Assembly (NCBI RefSeq): GCF_900163715.1
Contig: NZ_FWFF01000006.1
Span: forward strand, 1 to 42,222
Length of the DNA stretch: 42,222 nt
Source of the DNA: Brevibacterium yomogidense
GTDB taxonomy: Bacteria; Actinomycetota; Actinomycetes; Actinomycetales; Brevibacteriaceae
Direction: 5' to 3'
Of the stretch, positions 17,802-24,695 are shown one piece after another. Each line of letters opens with the position of its first letter. Within the stretch, counting starts at the first letter, position 1. The notes beneath the pieces were generated by a model, which had not been told where the DNA came from, made no database searches, and worked only from the letters and a program-made list of their open reading frames with translations. Position numbers and translations under genes: made by a program.

Positions 17802-17864
17802 GGCGGCTGCACCACGCAATGAGTCGGCGGTGCTGTGGCGTGAGCAGTGCTGTGGCACCAGTGG
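17781..17864. repeat. 21-bp in-frame array: last seven codons plus TGA of the MarP-like gene repeated
   Basis: Unit 1 (17781-17801) encodes GGCTTQ-stop and is the true gene end. Unit 2 (17802-17822) encodes the same GGCTTQ-stop and differs only at two third-codon positions (ACG to ACC, CAG to CAA). Unit 3 (17823-17843) is divergent but again ends in an in-frame TGA. Unit 4 (17844-17864) is a decayed copy ending TGG. Confidence 0.9.
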
Positions 17865-17909
17865 CGCTGAGCCGGCACCGGCGAGTCGTCTCGGAGCCGT
17901 GCTGCGCGC

Positions 17910-18830
17910 TCAGAAGTCGTAGGAGACGAGAAGGGCCCGGTGATCGCTCGTCCCGCGGTCCTGGACCTCGTCGCCGACCGGTTCGAGGCCTCGGCTCAGG
18001 GAGTGGTCCAGCCGCGTGAGGGGGAACTTCGACGGCCAGGTGAAGCCGAAACCGCCGCCCGTGGCCTTGCGGGAATCGGTGAGATCGTCGGTGAGCTCGG
18101 AGAAGTACCGGTCCGTGGACGACGCATTGAAGTCGCCGGCGACGATCACGCGCTCCGCCGAGTCGTTCTCGACGCGGTCTGCCATCGTCGTGAGCGCCGC
18201 GTTGCGCAGTGCTTCCTGACCGGGCCGCACGGACGGCAGGTGCACGGCGTAGAAGCGGACGTCACCCTGGTCGGTGCTGATGGTGGTCGCGAACGCGCGG
18301 GTCCACGAGAGGCCGAGGTCGACCTCCTCAGCCTCGCTCATCGGCCAGTCCGACCAGACGCCGACGGATCCCTCGACCTGCGAGTGGGCGTAGTGGGAGT
18401 CCATCTGGTCCTGGATGATCTGCCCGGACACCGACTCGATCTCCTGGATCGTGACGATCTCCGGATCCTGCTCGATGATGTTGAGCGCGGTCGCGGACGG
18501 TTCGGGAAGGCGGGCTCCCACGTTTTGCGTCGCGATCGTGAAGTCCGGGTCGACCGGATCGCTCGAGGGGCGGAGGAACGGCCAGAACATCGACGCCCAC
18601 ACGACGACGGGGATCAGGACTCCGGCGATCGACAGCAGTGAGAGTCGGAAGAGGGCGATGAGGAGCAGGAATGCGATCAGCACCCACGACCACGGCAGCA
18701 TGCTGTCGACGATGAGGGCGAGCCCACGGGTCGTCGGCACAAGACTGTGCATGGCGAGCATGGCTGCCAGGACGATCCCGCTCGCAAGGATGAGTACCCC
18801 TCTGTAGGGGGAACGGCGCGGCGAAGTCAC
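17910..18830 (-). CDS. Membrane-anchored endonuclease/exonuclease/phosphatase (EEP) family protein
   Basis: 306 aa. Three hydrophobic helices in the first 90 residues are followed by an EEP-fold domain. It begins TIATQNVGA (metal-binding Asn) and continues with IVTIQEIES (metal-binding Glu), YAVHLPSV, VIVAGDFNAS (catalytic Asp/Asn pair), RLDHSLS, and SDHRALLVSYDF (His). These are all the conserved metal and catalytic blocks of the DNase I-like superfamily. Orientation suggests an extracytoplasmic catalytic domain; the substrate is unknown (phosphodiester or phospholipid possible). GTG start: TAGAAT lies 6 nt upstream, predicting a leaderless transcript. Confidence 0.88.
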   Translation of the reverse strand: MTSPRRSPYRGVLILASGIVLAAMLAMHSLVPTTRGLALIVDSMLPWSWVLIAFLLLIALFRLSLLSIAGVLIPVVVWASMFWPFLRPSSDPVDPDFTIATQNVGARLPEPSATALNIIEQDPEIVTIQEIESVSGQIIQDQMDSHYAHSQVEGSVGVWSDWPMSEAEEVDLGLSWTRAFATTISTDQGDVRFYAVHLPSVRPGQEALRNAALTTMADRVENDSAERVIVAGDFNASSTDRYFSELTDDLTDSRKATGGGFGFTWPSKFPLTRLDHSLSRGLEPVGDEVQDRGTSDHRALLVSYDF

Positions 18831-18842
18831 CCGGAGATTCTA
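18831..18842 (-). promoter_or_regulatory. -10 box of a leaderless mRNA (EEP protein)
   Basis: TAGAAT (18837-18842, minus strand) followed by 6 nt and GTG. Confidence 0.65.
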
Positions 18843-18923
18843 TGTCGCGATTCTGGAGTGATGCTGGGCGCTCGATGCCTGCTGGCCGTACGGGCTCTCT
18901 ACCGGTCAGCCGCGACCGGGGCC

Positions 18924-18953
18924 GACCAGCCAGCCGCCACCAGCCAGCCGCGC
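18924..18953. repeat. Two 15-bp units just downstream of the winged-helix gene
   Basis: 18924-18938 and 18939-18953 share ACCAGCCAGCCG (plus-strand reading). They start 8 nt after the minus-strand stop at 18962. Unlike most arrays here, the stop codon itself lies outside the units. Confidence 0.7.
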
Positions 18954-18961
18954 ACAGAAGG

Positions 18962-19816
18962 TCAGTAGCTGGCGCGCGCCTGCCAGACCGCGACGTCGGG
19001 GTGTTCGTCGTAGCGGTAGCCCGTTCCGCGGATCGTGCGGACGATCGACGAGTAGCCGCCCAGCCGGCGGCGGAGGCGACGCACGTGCACGTCGACGGTC
19101 CTCACGTCCGGCCGTTCGCCGCCTTCGGTCCACAGCGCATCGATGAGGTCTTCGCGGGACAGCGTGCGTCCGGTGTTCGCGACGAGGGTCGCGAGCAGGT
19201 CGAACTCCTTGTTGGTGACGGTCACGAGAGCCCCGTCGGTGTGGACCTCGCGGCGGGGGATGTCGATGCGCACGGGAGCGTGCTCATTCGGATGCGACTT
19301 GGACCGGATGGCGGGCTTCGCAGGTGAGGCGACAGCGGTGAAGGGTGCGGGAGAGCCCTGGTGCGCAGGAGCCGGCAGGTCCTCGCGGTGGGCCGGAGGG
19401 CTGAGTCGGGAGGGGATGCGCTGGCGGACCGGGCCGTGCATTCCGGCGGGGCTGCCGGTGGCGGCCTGGGACCCGTTGGACACGGCGCGCACAGCGTCGA
19501 TGTCGCTGCCGAGGCCGTCGGGGGCGAGAGCGATGATGGCCTGCGTCTCCGCCGCTGCGGCCAGCTCGGTCACCTGGTCCTTGAGTGCCTGTGCGATCTC
19601 CGTGAGGTTCGTGCCCTCTGCCGCCGCCTTCGCTTCGTCGAGACCGACGTAGAGGACGATGCCACGTGCCGCGCGCGGGCCGGCGGACACTCCTGACGGT
19701 CCGTAGGTGCGGGGGGCCGTCTGCGGGTCGATGGGGGTCAAACGAGCTCCGGTTCGGCGTGCGGCGCGGGCACTGCGCGGGTGGATGGGGGTGGGCTGGG
19801 GTGCGGCGGCGCTCAT
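18962..19816 (-). CDS. Winged-helix (OmpR-type DNA-binding) transcriptional regulator without receiver domain
   Basis: 284 aa. The C-terminal 95 residues are a complete OmpR/PhoB-type winged helix: VTNKEFDLLATLVANTGRTLSREDLIDALW, then the recognition helix region DVRTVDVHVRRLRRRL and the wing IRTIRGTGYRYDE. The N-terminal part (about 25-125) has no phospho-acceptor receiver fold. It carries a conserved-looking strand/helix segment (ARGIVLYVGLDEAKAAAEG, EIAQALKDQVTEL) of a type seen in stand-alone actinobacterial regulators. How it senses its signal is unknown. The start MSAAAPQ is chosen because AGGAG lies 6 nt upstream. Three 10-bp direct repeats about 220 bp upstream are a candidate binding site. 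Confidence 0.87.
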   Translation of the reverse strand: MSAAAPQPTPIHPRSARAARRTGARLTPIDPQTAPRTYGPSGVSAGPRAARGIVLYVGLDEAKAAAEGTNLTEIAQALKDQVTELAAAAETQAIIALAPDGLGSDIDAVRAVSNGSQAATGSPAGMHGPVRQRIPSRLSPPAHREDLPAPAHQGSPAPFTAVASPAKPAIRSKSHPNEHAPVRIDIPRREVHTDGALVTVTNKEFDLLATLVANTGRTLSREDLIDALWTEGGERPDVRTVDVHVRRLRRRLGGYSSIVRTIRGTGYRYDEHPDVAVWQARASY

Positions 19817-19954
19817 GGTTCTCCTGGAACGACGGGATCTGTGCGGCGGACAAATGGGCATCCGCGGTGTGCGCTGTGGAAGACCTCGTTCGCGACCGGC
19901 ACAGCAGCTGTCAGTGGGCGCCGCGAACGCATGGCATCGCCATTCTGGGAACGG

Positions 19955-19970
19955 GGGATCGCGCGATCCC
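19955..19970. promoter_or_regulatory. 16-bp perfect palindrome GGGATCGC/GCGATCCC, operator candidate
   Basis: Perfect dyad with no spacer in the leader/promoter region of the winged-helix gene, 139 bp upstream of its ATG. Its function is inferred only from position. Confidence 0.4.
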
Positions 19971-20034
19971 GCATCGTGTGGAGACTGACTGCATGACTGC
20001 CATTGTCATCGCGACTCGGTGAAGAAGCAAGACA

Positions 20035-20064
20035 TTTGTGACGTTATATGACGCAGTATGACGC
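20035..20064. promoter_or_regulatory. Three helically phased 10-bp direct repeats (TATATGACGC type)
   Basis: TTTGTGACGT, TATATGACGC and AGTATGACGC run head to tail with exactly 10-bp period and a shared TGACG core. OmpR/PhoP-family regulators typically bind tandem direct repeats of about 10-11 bp, and the gene downstream on the minus strand encodes such a protein. Confidence 0.5.
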
Positions 20065-20094
20065 GTGGAGTCGCCCGTATGCCGCCCTATGAAT

Positions 20095-20134
20095 GCCGAA
20101 GACGCCCCAGAGGCGACTCTGGGGCGTCTTCGGC
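20095..20134 (-). terminator. Hairpin terminator after upp
   Basis: Perfect 18-bp inverted repeat, 20095-20112 against 20117-20134, with loop GCGA. It lies 20 nt past the upp stop. Confidence 0.9.
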
Positions 20135-20154
20135 GAGTGGCTGGGCTGTGCTCC

Positions 20155-20790
20155 TCAGACGATGCCGTAGAGGCGGTCGCCGGCGTCGCCGAGCCCGGGG
20201 ACGATGTACCCCTTTTCATTGAGGCGCTCGTCCAGCGCGGCGGTGTGGACGGTGACCTCGGTGACGCCCCGGTACTTGTCCGCGATCGCCTCGACGCCCT
20301 CGGGGGCGCTGACCAGGCAGACTGCCGTGACGCTGGAGACGCCGCGCTCCAGCAGGAAGTCGATCGCCATGGCCAGGGTGCCCCCGGTCGCGAGCATCGG
20401 GTCGAGGACGAACACCTGCCGGTCGGTGAGGTCCGCCGGAAGGCGCTCCGCATAGGTGTGGACGTCGAACGTCTCGTCGTCCCGGACCATCCCCAGGAAC
20501 CCGACCTCGGCGGTGGGCAGCATCTTGAGCATGCCCTCGAGCATGCCCAGGCCGGCGCGCAGGATCGGGACGACCACGGGGCGGGGAGCGGTCAGCGCCG
20601 TGCCGGTCGTCGTGCTCACCGGAGTGGTGACCTCCTTGGGCTCCGTGCGGATCCCACGAGTCGCCTCGTAGGACAGCAGCATGACGAGTTCGTCGGTGAG
20701 CGTGCGGAACCGGGACGAATCGGTCTGCTCGTCCCGCAGGACGGTGAGCTTGTGGGCGATGAGGGGGTGATCTGCGACGTGGAGGTCCAT
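20155..20790 (-). CDS. upp: Uracil phosphoribosyltransferase
   Basis: 211 aa, the normal family length. It converts uracil and PRPP to UMP in pyrimidine salvage. Family blocks seen: [16 protein letters not shown] at the N-terminus, [18 protein letters not shown], the PRPP loop [18 protein letters not shown] and the C-terminal uracil site [13 protein letters not shown]. The ATG of MDLHVADHP is chosen over an in-frame ATG 14 codons upstream because TAGATT lies 7 nt before it (leaderless) and because it fits family N-termini. It is divergent from the tadA pair over 69 bp and closed by an 18-bp hairpin. Confidence 0.97.
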   Translation of the reverse strand: MDLHVADHPLIAHKLTVLRDEQTDSSRFRTLTDELVMLLSYEATRGIRTEPKEVTTPVSTTTGTALTAPRPVVVPILRAGLGMLEGMLKMLPTAEVGFLGMVRDDETFDVHTYAERLPADLTDRQVFVLDPMLATGGTLAMAIDFLLERGVSSVTAVCLVSAPEGVEAIADKYRGVTEVTVHTAALDERLNEKGYIVPGLGDAGDRLYGIV

Positions 20791-20803
20791 GGGTGCGAAT
20801 CTA
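20791..20803 (-). promoter_or_regulatory. -10 box of leaderless upp mRNA
   Basis: TAGATT (20798-20803, minus strand), 7 nt, ATG. Confidence 0.65.
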
Positions 20804-20847
20804 CCGGAGGGCGCTCGATCCGGCAGTGACATCCGCGGCGAATCGGC

Positions 20848-20859
20848 GACAATGGAGGC
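20848..20859 (+). promoter_or_regulatory. -10 box of the deaminase-associated gene
   Basis: GACAAT (20848-20853) followed by 6 nt and ATG. GGAGG is also present but is only 1 nt from the ATG, too close to act as a normal ribosome site. Confidence 0.55.
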
Positions 20860-21408
20860 ATGTCGTACTTCACTGCAGTGATGTCCCGGACCGATGACGG
20901 CTTCCGTCTGCTCGACCTCGTGGTCGAGGACGTGGCGGACCTCGCGGAGCTCGCCGATCTCATCGACGGTGCCGGTGACGGCTCCGCAGACGGCGACGCG
21001 ATCGCGGTGATCGAGCATGAGGACGAGTGGTTCGCGTTCGTCCGCGTGGTGGGGGAGGAGGCGACCGTGTTCCTGTCCGACGTGCGGGCTGCAGCGCATA
21101 GCCCGTATGCGGACCTGTTCGCGGACTACCTCGACTCCCAGCCGGACGAGTACGAGGAGGATGACGTCGTCGATCCGGACGAGGAGCTCGAGGAGGATTC
21201 CGACGACGAGGATGAGGACGAGCCGCAGATGCTCGACTTCGAGGCGCCTCCGCTGTGGAGCGGCGATGCCAGCCTGTTCGCGGGGGACGGGGTGCAGGCC
21301 GCCGAGCTGCTGGACCAGCTCGAGCGCCACAGCTCCGACCCTGCGCGCATCGTCGCGCACGTGGGCGAGGCTGTGGGGTTCGCGGAGGTCCTGGAAGCAT
21401 CGCGCTGA
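20860..21408 (+). CDS. tRNA adenosine deaminase-associated protein
   Basis: 182 aa. It matches the actinobacterial family that sits immediately upstream of tadA. It starts [10 protein letters not shown], has an [13 protein letters not shown] helix and [16 protein letters not shown], then a very acidic stretch (about residues 88-125, runs of D/E). The final domain reads [19 protein letters not shown] and [18 protein letters not shown]. The molecular function of the family is not established; association with TadA is inferred from gene order. The stop is 5 bp before tadA, so the two are co-transcribed. The probable start is leaderless. Confidence 0.88.
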   Translation: MSYFTAVMSRTDDGFRLLDLVVEDVADLAELADLIDGAGDGSADGDAIAVIEHEDEWFAFVRVVGEEATVFLSDVRAAAHSPYADLFADYLDSQPDEYEEDDVVDPDEELEEDSDDEDEDEPQMLDFEAPPLWSGDASLFAGDGVQAAELLDQLERHSSDPARIVAHVGEAVGFAEVLEASR

Positions 21409-21413
21409 CCTCC

Positions 21414-21941
21414 ATGACGTCATCGGACAGTGCTCCCGGGCTGTCGGCCGGGCCGGTGCCGCGCGCGGGCCTGGCGCCGCTGCCCGAGCACGAGGCGTGG
21501 ATGAGGATGGCGCTCGCCGTCGCCGCCGAGGCCGCCGCCTCATCCGATGTGCCCGTCGGTGCCGTGGTGGTCGACTCGGACGGTGCCGTGCGAGGGCTCG
21601 GGCACAACGTGCGGGAGGCCGTCCACGACCCCACCGGGCACGCCGAGGTCGTCGCCCTGCGGGCCGCAGCCGCGGACCTGGGTCGCTGGCGGCTGGACGG
21701 CACGGTCCTCGTGGTCACGCTCGAGCCGTGCGTCATGTGCACGGGTGCGGCGGTGGCCGCGCGTGTCGACGGGATCGTGTTCGGGGCCTGGGATGACAAG
21801 GCCGGAGCCTGCGGATCGGTGTGGGATCTGGCGCGCGACCGTGCGTCACTGCATCGCCCGACCGTCTTCGCCGGCATCCTGGCTGACGAATGCGCTGCGC
21901 TGCTCACCGACTTCTTCGCCGCGAACCGGGCCGCTGACTGA
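21414..21941 (+). CDS. tadA: tRNA(adenine-34) deaminase TadA
   Basis: 175 aa. Zinc deaminase making inosine at the wobble position of tRNA-Arg(ACG). Zinc and catalytic motifs are GHAEVVALR (His and proton-shuttle Glu) and [11 protein letters not shown] (two Cys). The [13 protein letters not shown] segment is also typical. The ATG at 21414, 5 bp after the upstream stop, gives a 25-residue N-terminal extension before [11 protein letters not shown]; an internal ATG there is an alternative start. It is followed by a four-unit 13-bp array and tRNA-Ser(CGA). Confidence 0.93.
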   Translation: MTSSDSAPGLSAGPVPRAGLAPLPEHEAWMRMALAVAAEAAASSDVPVGAVVVDSDGAVRGLGHNVREAVHDPTGHAEVVALRAAAADLGRWRLDGTVLVVTLEPCVMCTGAAVAARVDGIVFGAWDDKAGACGSVWDLARDRASLHRPTVFAGILADECAALLTDFFAANRAAD

Positions 21942-21984
21942 TCCGGCTCGCTGAGTGTGCTGACTGGCACTGCTGACTGCCGTC
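21933..21984. repeat. Four 13-bp units containing the tadA stop codon
   Basis: Units GCTGACTGATCCG (21933-21945, includes the TGA), GCTCGCTGAGTGT, GCTGACTGGCACT and GCTGACTGCCGTC (21972-21984). The core GCTGACTG is conserved in three of four. Confidence 0.8.
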
Positions 21985-22029
21985 GCAGCGGCGTGTTCCA
22001 GGTGCGTGCCGCAGCTCACGGCGACCGAT

Positions 22030-22066
22030 TTGGGTGACGAGCCGCCGCGTGTGTACAGTTATCCGC
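22030..22066 (+). promoter_or_regulatory. Promoter of tRNA-Ser(CGA)
   Basis: -35-like TTGGGT (22030-22035), 18-nt spacer, -10 TACAGT (22054-22059), then 7 nt to the mature tRNA 5' G. Transcription should begin at or within 1 nt of the mature end. Confidence 0.55.
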
Positions 22067-22157
22067 GGTAGCGTGTCCGAGCGGCCGAAGGTGCGACACT
22101 CGAAATGTCGTGTAGGGCAACCCCCTACCGTGGGTTCAAATCCCACCGCTACCGCCA
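22067..22157 (+). tRNA. tRNA-Ser (anticodon CGA), CCA encoded
   Basis: Acceptor arms GGTAGCG/CGCTACC pair fully. Anticodon stem CGACA/TGTCG carries loop CTCGAAA, anticodon CGA (reads UCG). A long variable arm (TAGGGCAACCCCCTA) typical of class II serine tRNAs is present, and the T arm is TGGGTTCAAATCCCA. Discriminator G is at 22154, followed by genomic CCA 22155-22157. Confidence 0.97.
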
Positions 22158-22162
22158 TGTGA

Positions 22163-22195
22163 AACGCCGGGTCTCAAATATTGAGACCCGGCGTT
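22163..22195. terminator. Bidirectional hairpin between tRNA-Ser and the aminotransferase gene
   Basis: Perfect 15-bp stem AACGCCGGGTCTCAA (22163-22177), loop ATA, complement 22181-22195. It serves the tRNA on the plus strand and the convergent minus-strand aminotransferase. Confidence 0.9.
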
Positions 22196-22202
22196 CTCGC
22201 GT

Positions 22203-23420
22203 TCACCCGTCCAGGCGCTCGATCGACCTCCGCAGGCGCGCGATCCCCTCACCCATCCGGTCGACTGTCGTGCGGGAGAAGCTCAGCCGGATGTTCGTGT
22301 TGGGCCGTGAGTCCGCGAAGAACGGACCGCCGGGCACGAATGCGACGCCCTCCTCGACCGCGGAGGCCGCCAGCTGCTTCGAGTCGACGCCCGGGATCTC
22401 CAGCCAGGTGAAGAACCCTCCGCCGGGGCGCGTCCACGAGGCCCGCTCGCCCAGCCCGTCCGTGAGCGCATCCATGAGTCCCGCGCAGCGTGCCGCGTAG
22501 GCGCCGCGCAGCACCGGCAGGGACGCCGCGTAGTGGCCCTCCGCGATGTAGGACTCGAGGATCGTCTGCCCCAGGGCGCCCGCGCACTGGTCCGTGTTCG
22601 TCTTCGCCTGCGCCATCGCGTCGATGACGGTCGCGGGTCCGCAGGCCCAGCCCATCCTCGTGCCCGGTGTGAAGGTCTTCGAGAACGTGCCCATCTGCAC
22701 CGTGACGTCCGGGCCCAGTGCGTAGAGCGAATCGATGTACGAGCCGTCGAACGCGAGGTCGCGGTATGCGACGTCCTCGAGCACGAGCAGGCCCAGCCGC
22801 CGGGCGATCTCCACGACCTCGCGGCGCCGCTCGAGCGACAGGCGGAGCCCGGACGGGTTCTGGAAGTCGGGGATGACGTAGACGACCTTGGGCGGGTGGC
22901 CAGCCGCGCGCGCCTGCTCGTACGCCTCCTCGATGCTGGCCGGGATCAGCCCGTCCTCGTCGTTGCGCATCGAGAAGCAGACGCCGTCGTGCGACCGGAA
23001 CACGCTGAACGCTCCCAGGTACGACGGGGCCTCGACGAGCACCGCGTCGCCGTGGTCGAGCATCGACTTCGACACCAGCGTGATCGCATCGACGCCGCCG
23101 GACGTGACGATCAGATCATCCGCACCCGGAGTGACGCCCTGCGTGCGGGTGACCTGCCCGCGCAGCACCTCGCGCAGCGACGCGATGCCGTAGTTGGGCG
23201 CGTACTGGAGTGCGACCTCGGGCTTCGACGCGATGGCCTTCGACGCGGTCTCGCCCAGCAGCTGAGTGTCGTAGAGGCTGGGGTCCGGGAAGCCGCCGGA
23301 GAAGTCGACGAGGTCGCCGCCGGCCGATGCCAGCGCCAGGATGGCGGACAGGTCGCTGGGGCCGCCCTGCGCACGTGCGGCGAGTCTGGGGTACCACTCA
23401 TCGTGGGTGATCTCAGTCAT
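22203..23420 (-). CDS. PLP-dependent class I/II aminotransferase (2-aminoadipate/valine-type, MocR-like catalytic domain)
   Basis: 405 aa, fold type I. Visible blocks are the N-terminal substrate segment VDFSGGFPDPSLYD, the dimer/ring-stacking region QYAPNYGIASLREVL, VTSGGVDAITLVSKSM, YVIPDFQNPSGLRLS (PLP-binding Asn), VLEDVAYRDLAF (Asp), and the lysine motif GTFSKTFTPGTRMGW. This pattern matches LysN/2-aminoadipate and related broad-range transaminases rather than HisC. The true substrate is not determinable. The start overlaps the stop of the upstream hydrolase by ATGA, but a TAGGAT box 6 nt before the ATG also suggests its own leaderless promoter. It ends at a strong hairpin. Confidence 0.9.
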   Translation of the reverse strand: MTEITHDEWYPRLAARAQGGPSDLSAILALASAGGDLVDFSGGFPDPSLYDTQLLGETASKAIASKPEVALQYAPNYGIASLREVLRGQVTRTQGVTPGADDLIVTSGGVDAITLVSKSMLDHGDAVLVEAPSYLGAFSVFRSHDGVCFSMRNDEDGLIPASIEEAYEQARAAGHPPKVVYVIPDFQNPSGLRLSLERRREVVEIARRLGLLVLEDVAYRDLAFDGSYIDSLYALGPDVTVQMGTFSKTFTPGTRMGWACGPATVIDAMAQAKTNTDQCAGALGQTILESYIAEGHYAASLPVLRGAYAARCAGLMDALTDGLGERASWTRPGGGFFTWLEIPGVDSKQLAASAVEEGVAFVPGGPFFADSRPNTNIRLSFSRTTVDRMGEGIARLRRSIERLDG

Positions 23421-24595
23421 GACCGCATCCTAGGGCCCGCGGTGGGTGCTGCCGTCGAGGTGCCCGCCGCCGAGGTCCCCCGCGGCAGGACGTCCGCAGT
23501 CAGGAATCCGCGGGCGAACCGCAGGAGGCCGGAGAAGGCGTCGACCTGCGCTGCGGGGTGGGAGAGGAAGAGGTCGTGCATCGCGCCGGGGATGCGGTTG
23601 AGCGCCACGGTCCTGCCCAGGTGGATGGACCGGCGGGCGATCGCGTCGACGTCGAGGACGATGTCCGTCGCCTCCATCTCCGGGTCGTATCCGATCTTCC
23701 GCAGGCTCTTCGTCGATGTCTGGACGAGGACCGGCGCGTCGATCTCCAGCCCATCCTCGACGGCCGCGTGGCCCGCGAAGATCGCGCGGATCCAGCCGGC
23801 GTACACGGGGAAGGAGTCCGTGGGCTTGAGCCGGGCGTCATACGGCAGGCGGCCGTGCGTCGCGGACGTCGCCACGACGGAGTAGTTCGGCATGTGGAGG
23901 CGCAGCGCAGTCGTGGCGGACCGTCCGCGGCCCAGGAACGGCTGGAGGATCTTGCGGATCGTGGTCGAGTACTGGAACTCGAGCCACGGGGAATTGAGCG
24001 TGATCCCGCTCAGGCGTCCGGGATTGCGGTCCGCCCACAGGACGGCGATGAGTCCCCCGGTGGAGTGTCCCGACACGATGATCCTGCGCCCGGGAGAGGT
24101 CTCCTCGATGACTGTGAGTGCGGCCTCGAGGTCCGCGTCGTACTCCGCGAGGTCCGTGATGTACCCCGGTCGCTGCACGTGCTCGTCGTCGTCCGGTCGG
24201 GGCGAGTGCGCCTTCTCGACGCGTTCGGGGTCGAGGTTCCGGCCGTAGCCGCGCAGGTCCAGTGCGTAGAAGTCCGCGCCCATGTGCGACCAGAATCGGG
24301 CGAGGTGCGCGTGGTAGAAGTAGTCCGACCAGCCGTGCAGGTAGAGGATCGCGACGTCGTCCAGGAGGTCGCGGGGCATCGAGTCCTCCAGCGTCGCCCA
24401 GGTGTCCCGGTCGATCGCCGCGCGGGGTGCCCCGGAGGCAGGGTCGTACGCGACGAGTGTGGCCTGCTCGTCATCCGGCAGCGGCAGGTCGAGGGAGCGG
24501 AAGCCCCCTCCCAGCACGTCGGGCCGCCACGCATGCGTGGCGCCGTATCCGCGCGGAGGGTGGTGGGCGTCAGGTGCGGTGGGCTCAGCATCCAT
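23417..24595 (-). CDS. Alpha/beta hydrolase (serine hydrolase, monoglyceride lipase-like)
   Basis: 392 aa. Alpha/beta-hydrolase core: LYLHGWSDYFYHAHLARFW (oxyanion region), DFYALDLRGYGRN, nucleophile elbow IIVSGHSTGGLIAVLW (Ser in GHSTG), LNSPWLEFQY, a late Asp near VDAIARRS, and the catalytic His in RIPGAMHDLFLSHPAAQ. This pattern is typical of lysophospholipase/monoglyceride lipase-like enzymes of actinomycetes. No signal peptide is seen, so it is likely cytoplasmic. The start MDAEPT was chosen because GATACT lies 7 nt upstream; GGGAGG is present but too close. It is translationally coupled to the downstream aminotransferase. Confidence 0.87.
   Translation of the reverse strand: MDAEPTAPDAHHPPRGYGATHAWRPDVLGGGFRSLDLPLPDDEQATLVAYDPASGAPRAAIDRDTWATLEDSMPRDLLDDVAILYLHGWSDYFYHAHLARFWSHMGADFYALDLRGYGRNLDPERVEKAHSPRPDDDEHVQRPGYITDLAEYDADLEAALTVIEETSPGRRIIVSGHSTGGLIAVLWADRNPGRLSGITLNSPWLEFQYSTTIRKILQPFLGRGRSATTALRLHMPNYSVVATSATHGRLPYDARLKPTDSFPVYAGWIRAIFAGHAAVEDGLEIDAPVLVQTSTKSLRKIGYDPEMEATDIVLDVDAIARRSIHLGRTVALNRIPGAMHDLFLSHPAAQVDAFSGLLRFARGFLTADVLPRGTSAAGTSTAAPTAGPRMRS
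23421..23432 (-). promoter_or_regulatory. Possible internal -10 box for the aminotransferase
   Basis: TAGGAT (23427-23432, minus strand), 6 nt, ATG, located inside the last codons of the upstream hydrolase gene. Confidence 0.5.
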
Positions 24596-24608
24596 ACCTC
24601 CCAGTATC
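24596..24608 (-). promoter_or_regulatory. -10 box of the leaderless hydrolase mRNA
   Basis: GATACT (24603-24608, minus strand), 7 nt, ATG at 24595. The box is formed by the last copy of the adjacent GGCTGATAC repeat. Confidence 0.5.
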
Positions 24609-24646
24609 AGCCAATGCCGTATCAGCCGTGCCGTATCAGCCATGCC
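24603..24646. repeat. Three tandem GTATCAGCC(A)(R)TGCC units in a divergent promoter
   Basis: Units 24604-24618 (15 bp), 24619-24632 and 24633-24646 (14 bp each) lie between the hydrolase and HisC/Pat-like genes. Read on the minus strand each unit carries GGCTGATAC, i.e. a -10-like element, and the promoter-proximal copy is at the position expected for the hydrolase -10 box. Confidence 0.8.
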
Positions 24647-24683
24647 ATCGGCAGGCCCCGGCCCCCGGGTCAGGGTGAGGTGG

Positions 24684-24695
24684 CAGAATCTATGC
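24684..24695 (+). promoter_or_regulatory. -10 box of the leaderless HisC/Pat-like gene
   Basis: CAGAAT (24684-24689), 6 nt, ATG at 24696. Confidence 0.6.

Larger units (their letters stand above)
19817..20154. other. 338-bp intergenic region upstream of the winged-helix gene
   Basis: Between the winged-helix start and the upp stop. It contains a 16-bp perfect palindrome (19955-19970), a 10-bp triple direct repeat (20035-20064) and the upp terminator (20095-20134). No convincing protein gene is seen; a 32-codon minus-strand ORF (19911-20009) has no ribosome site. Confidence 0.6.

Noticed and set aside
19911..20009. 32-codon minus-strand ORF in the winged-helix upstream region
   Set aside because: No ribosome site or -10 box at leaderless distance, no recognisable leader-peptide features; probably chance.
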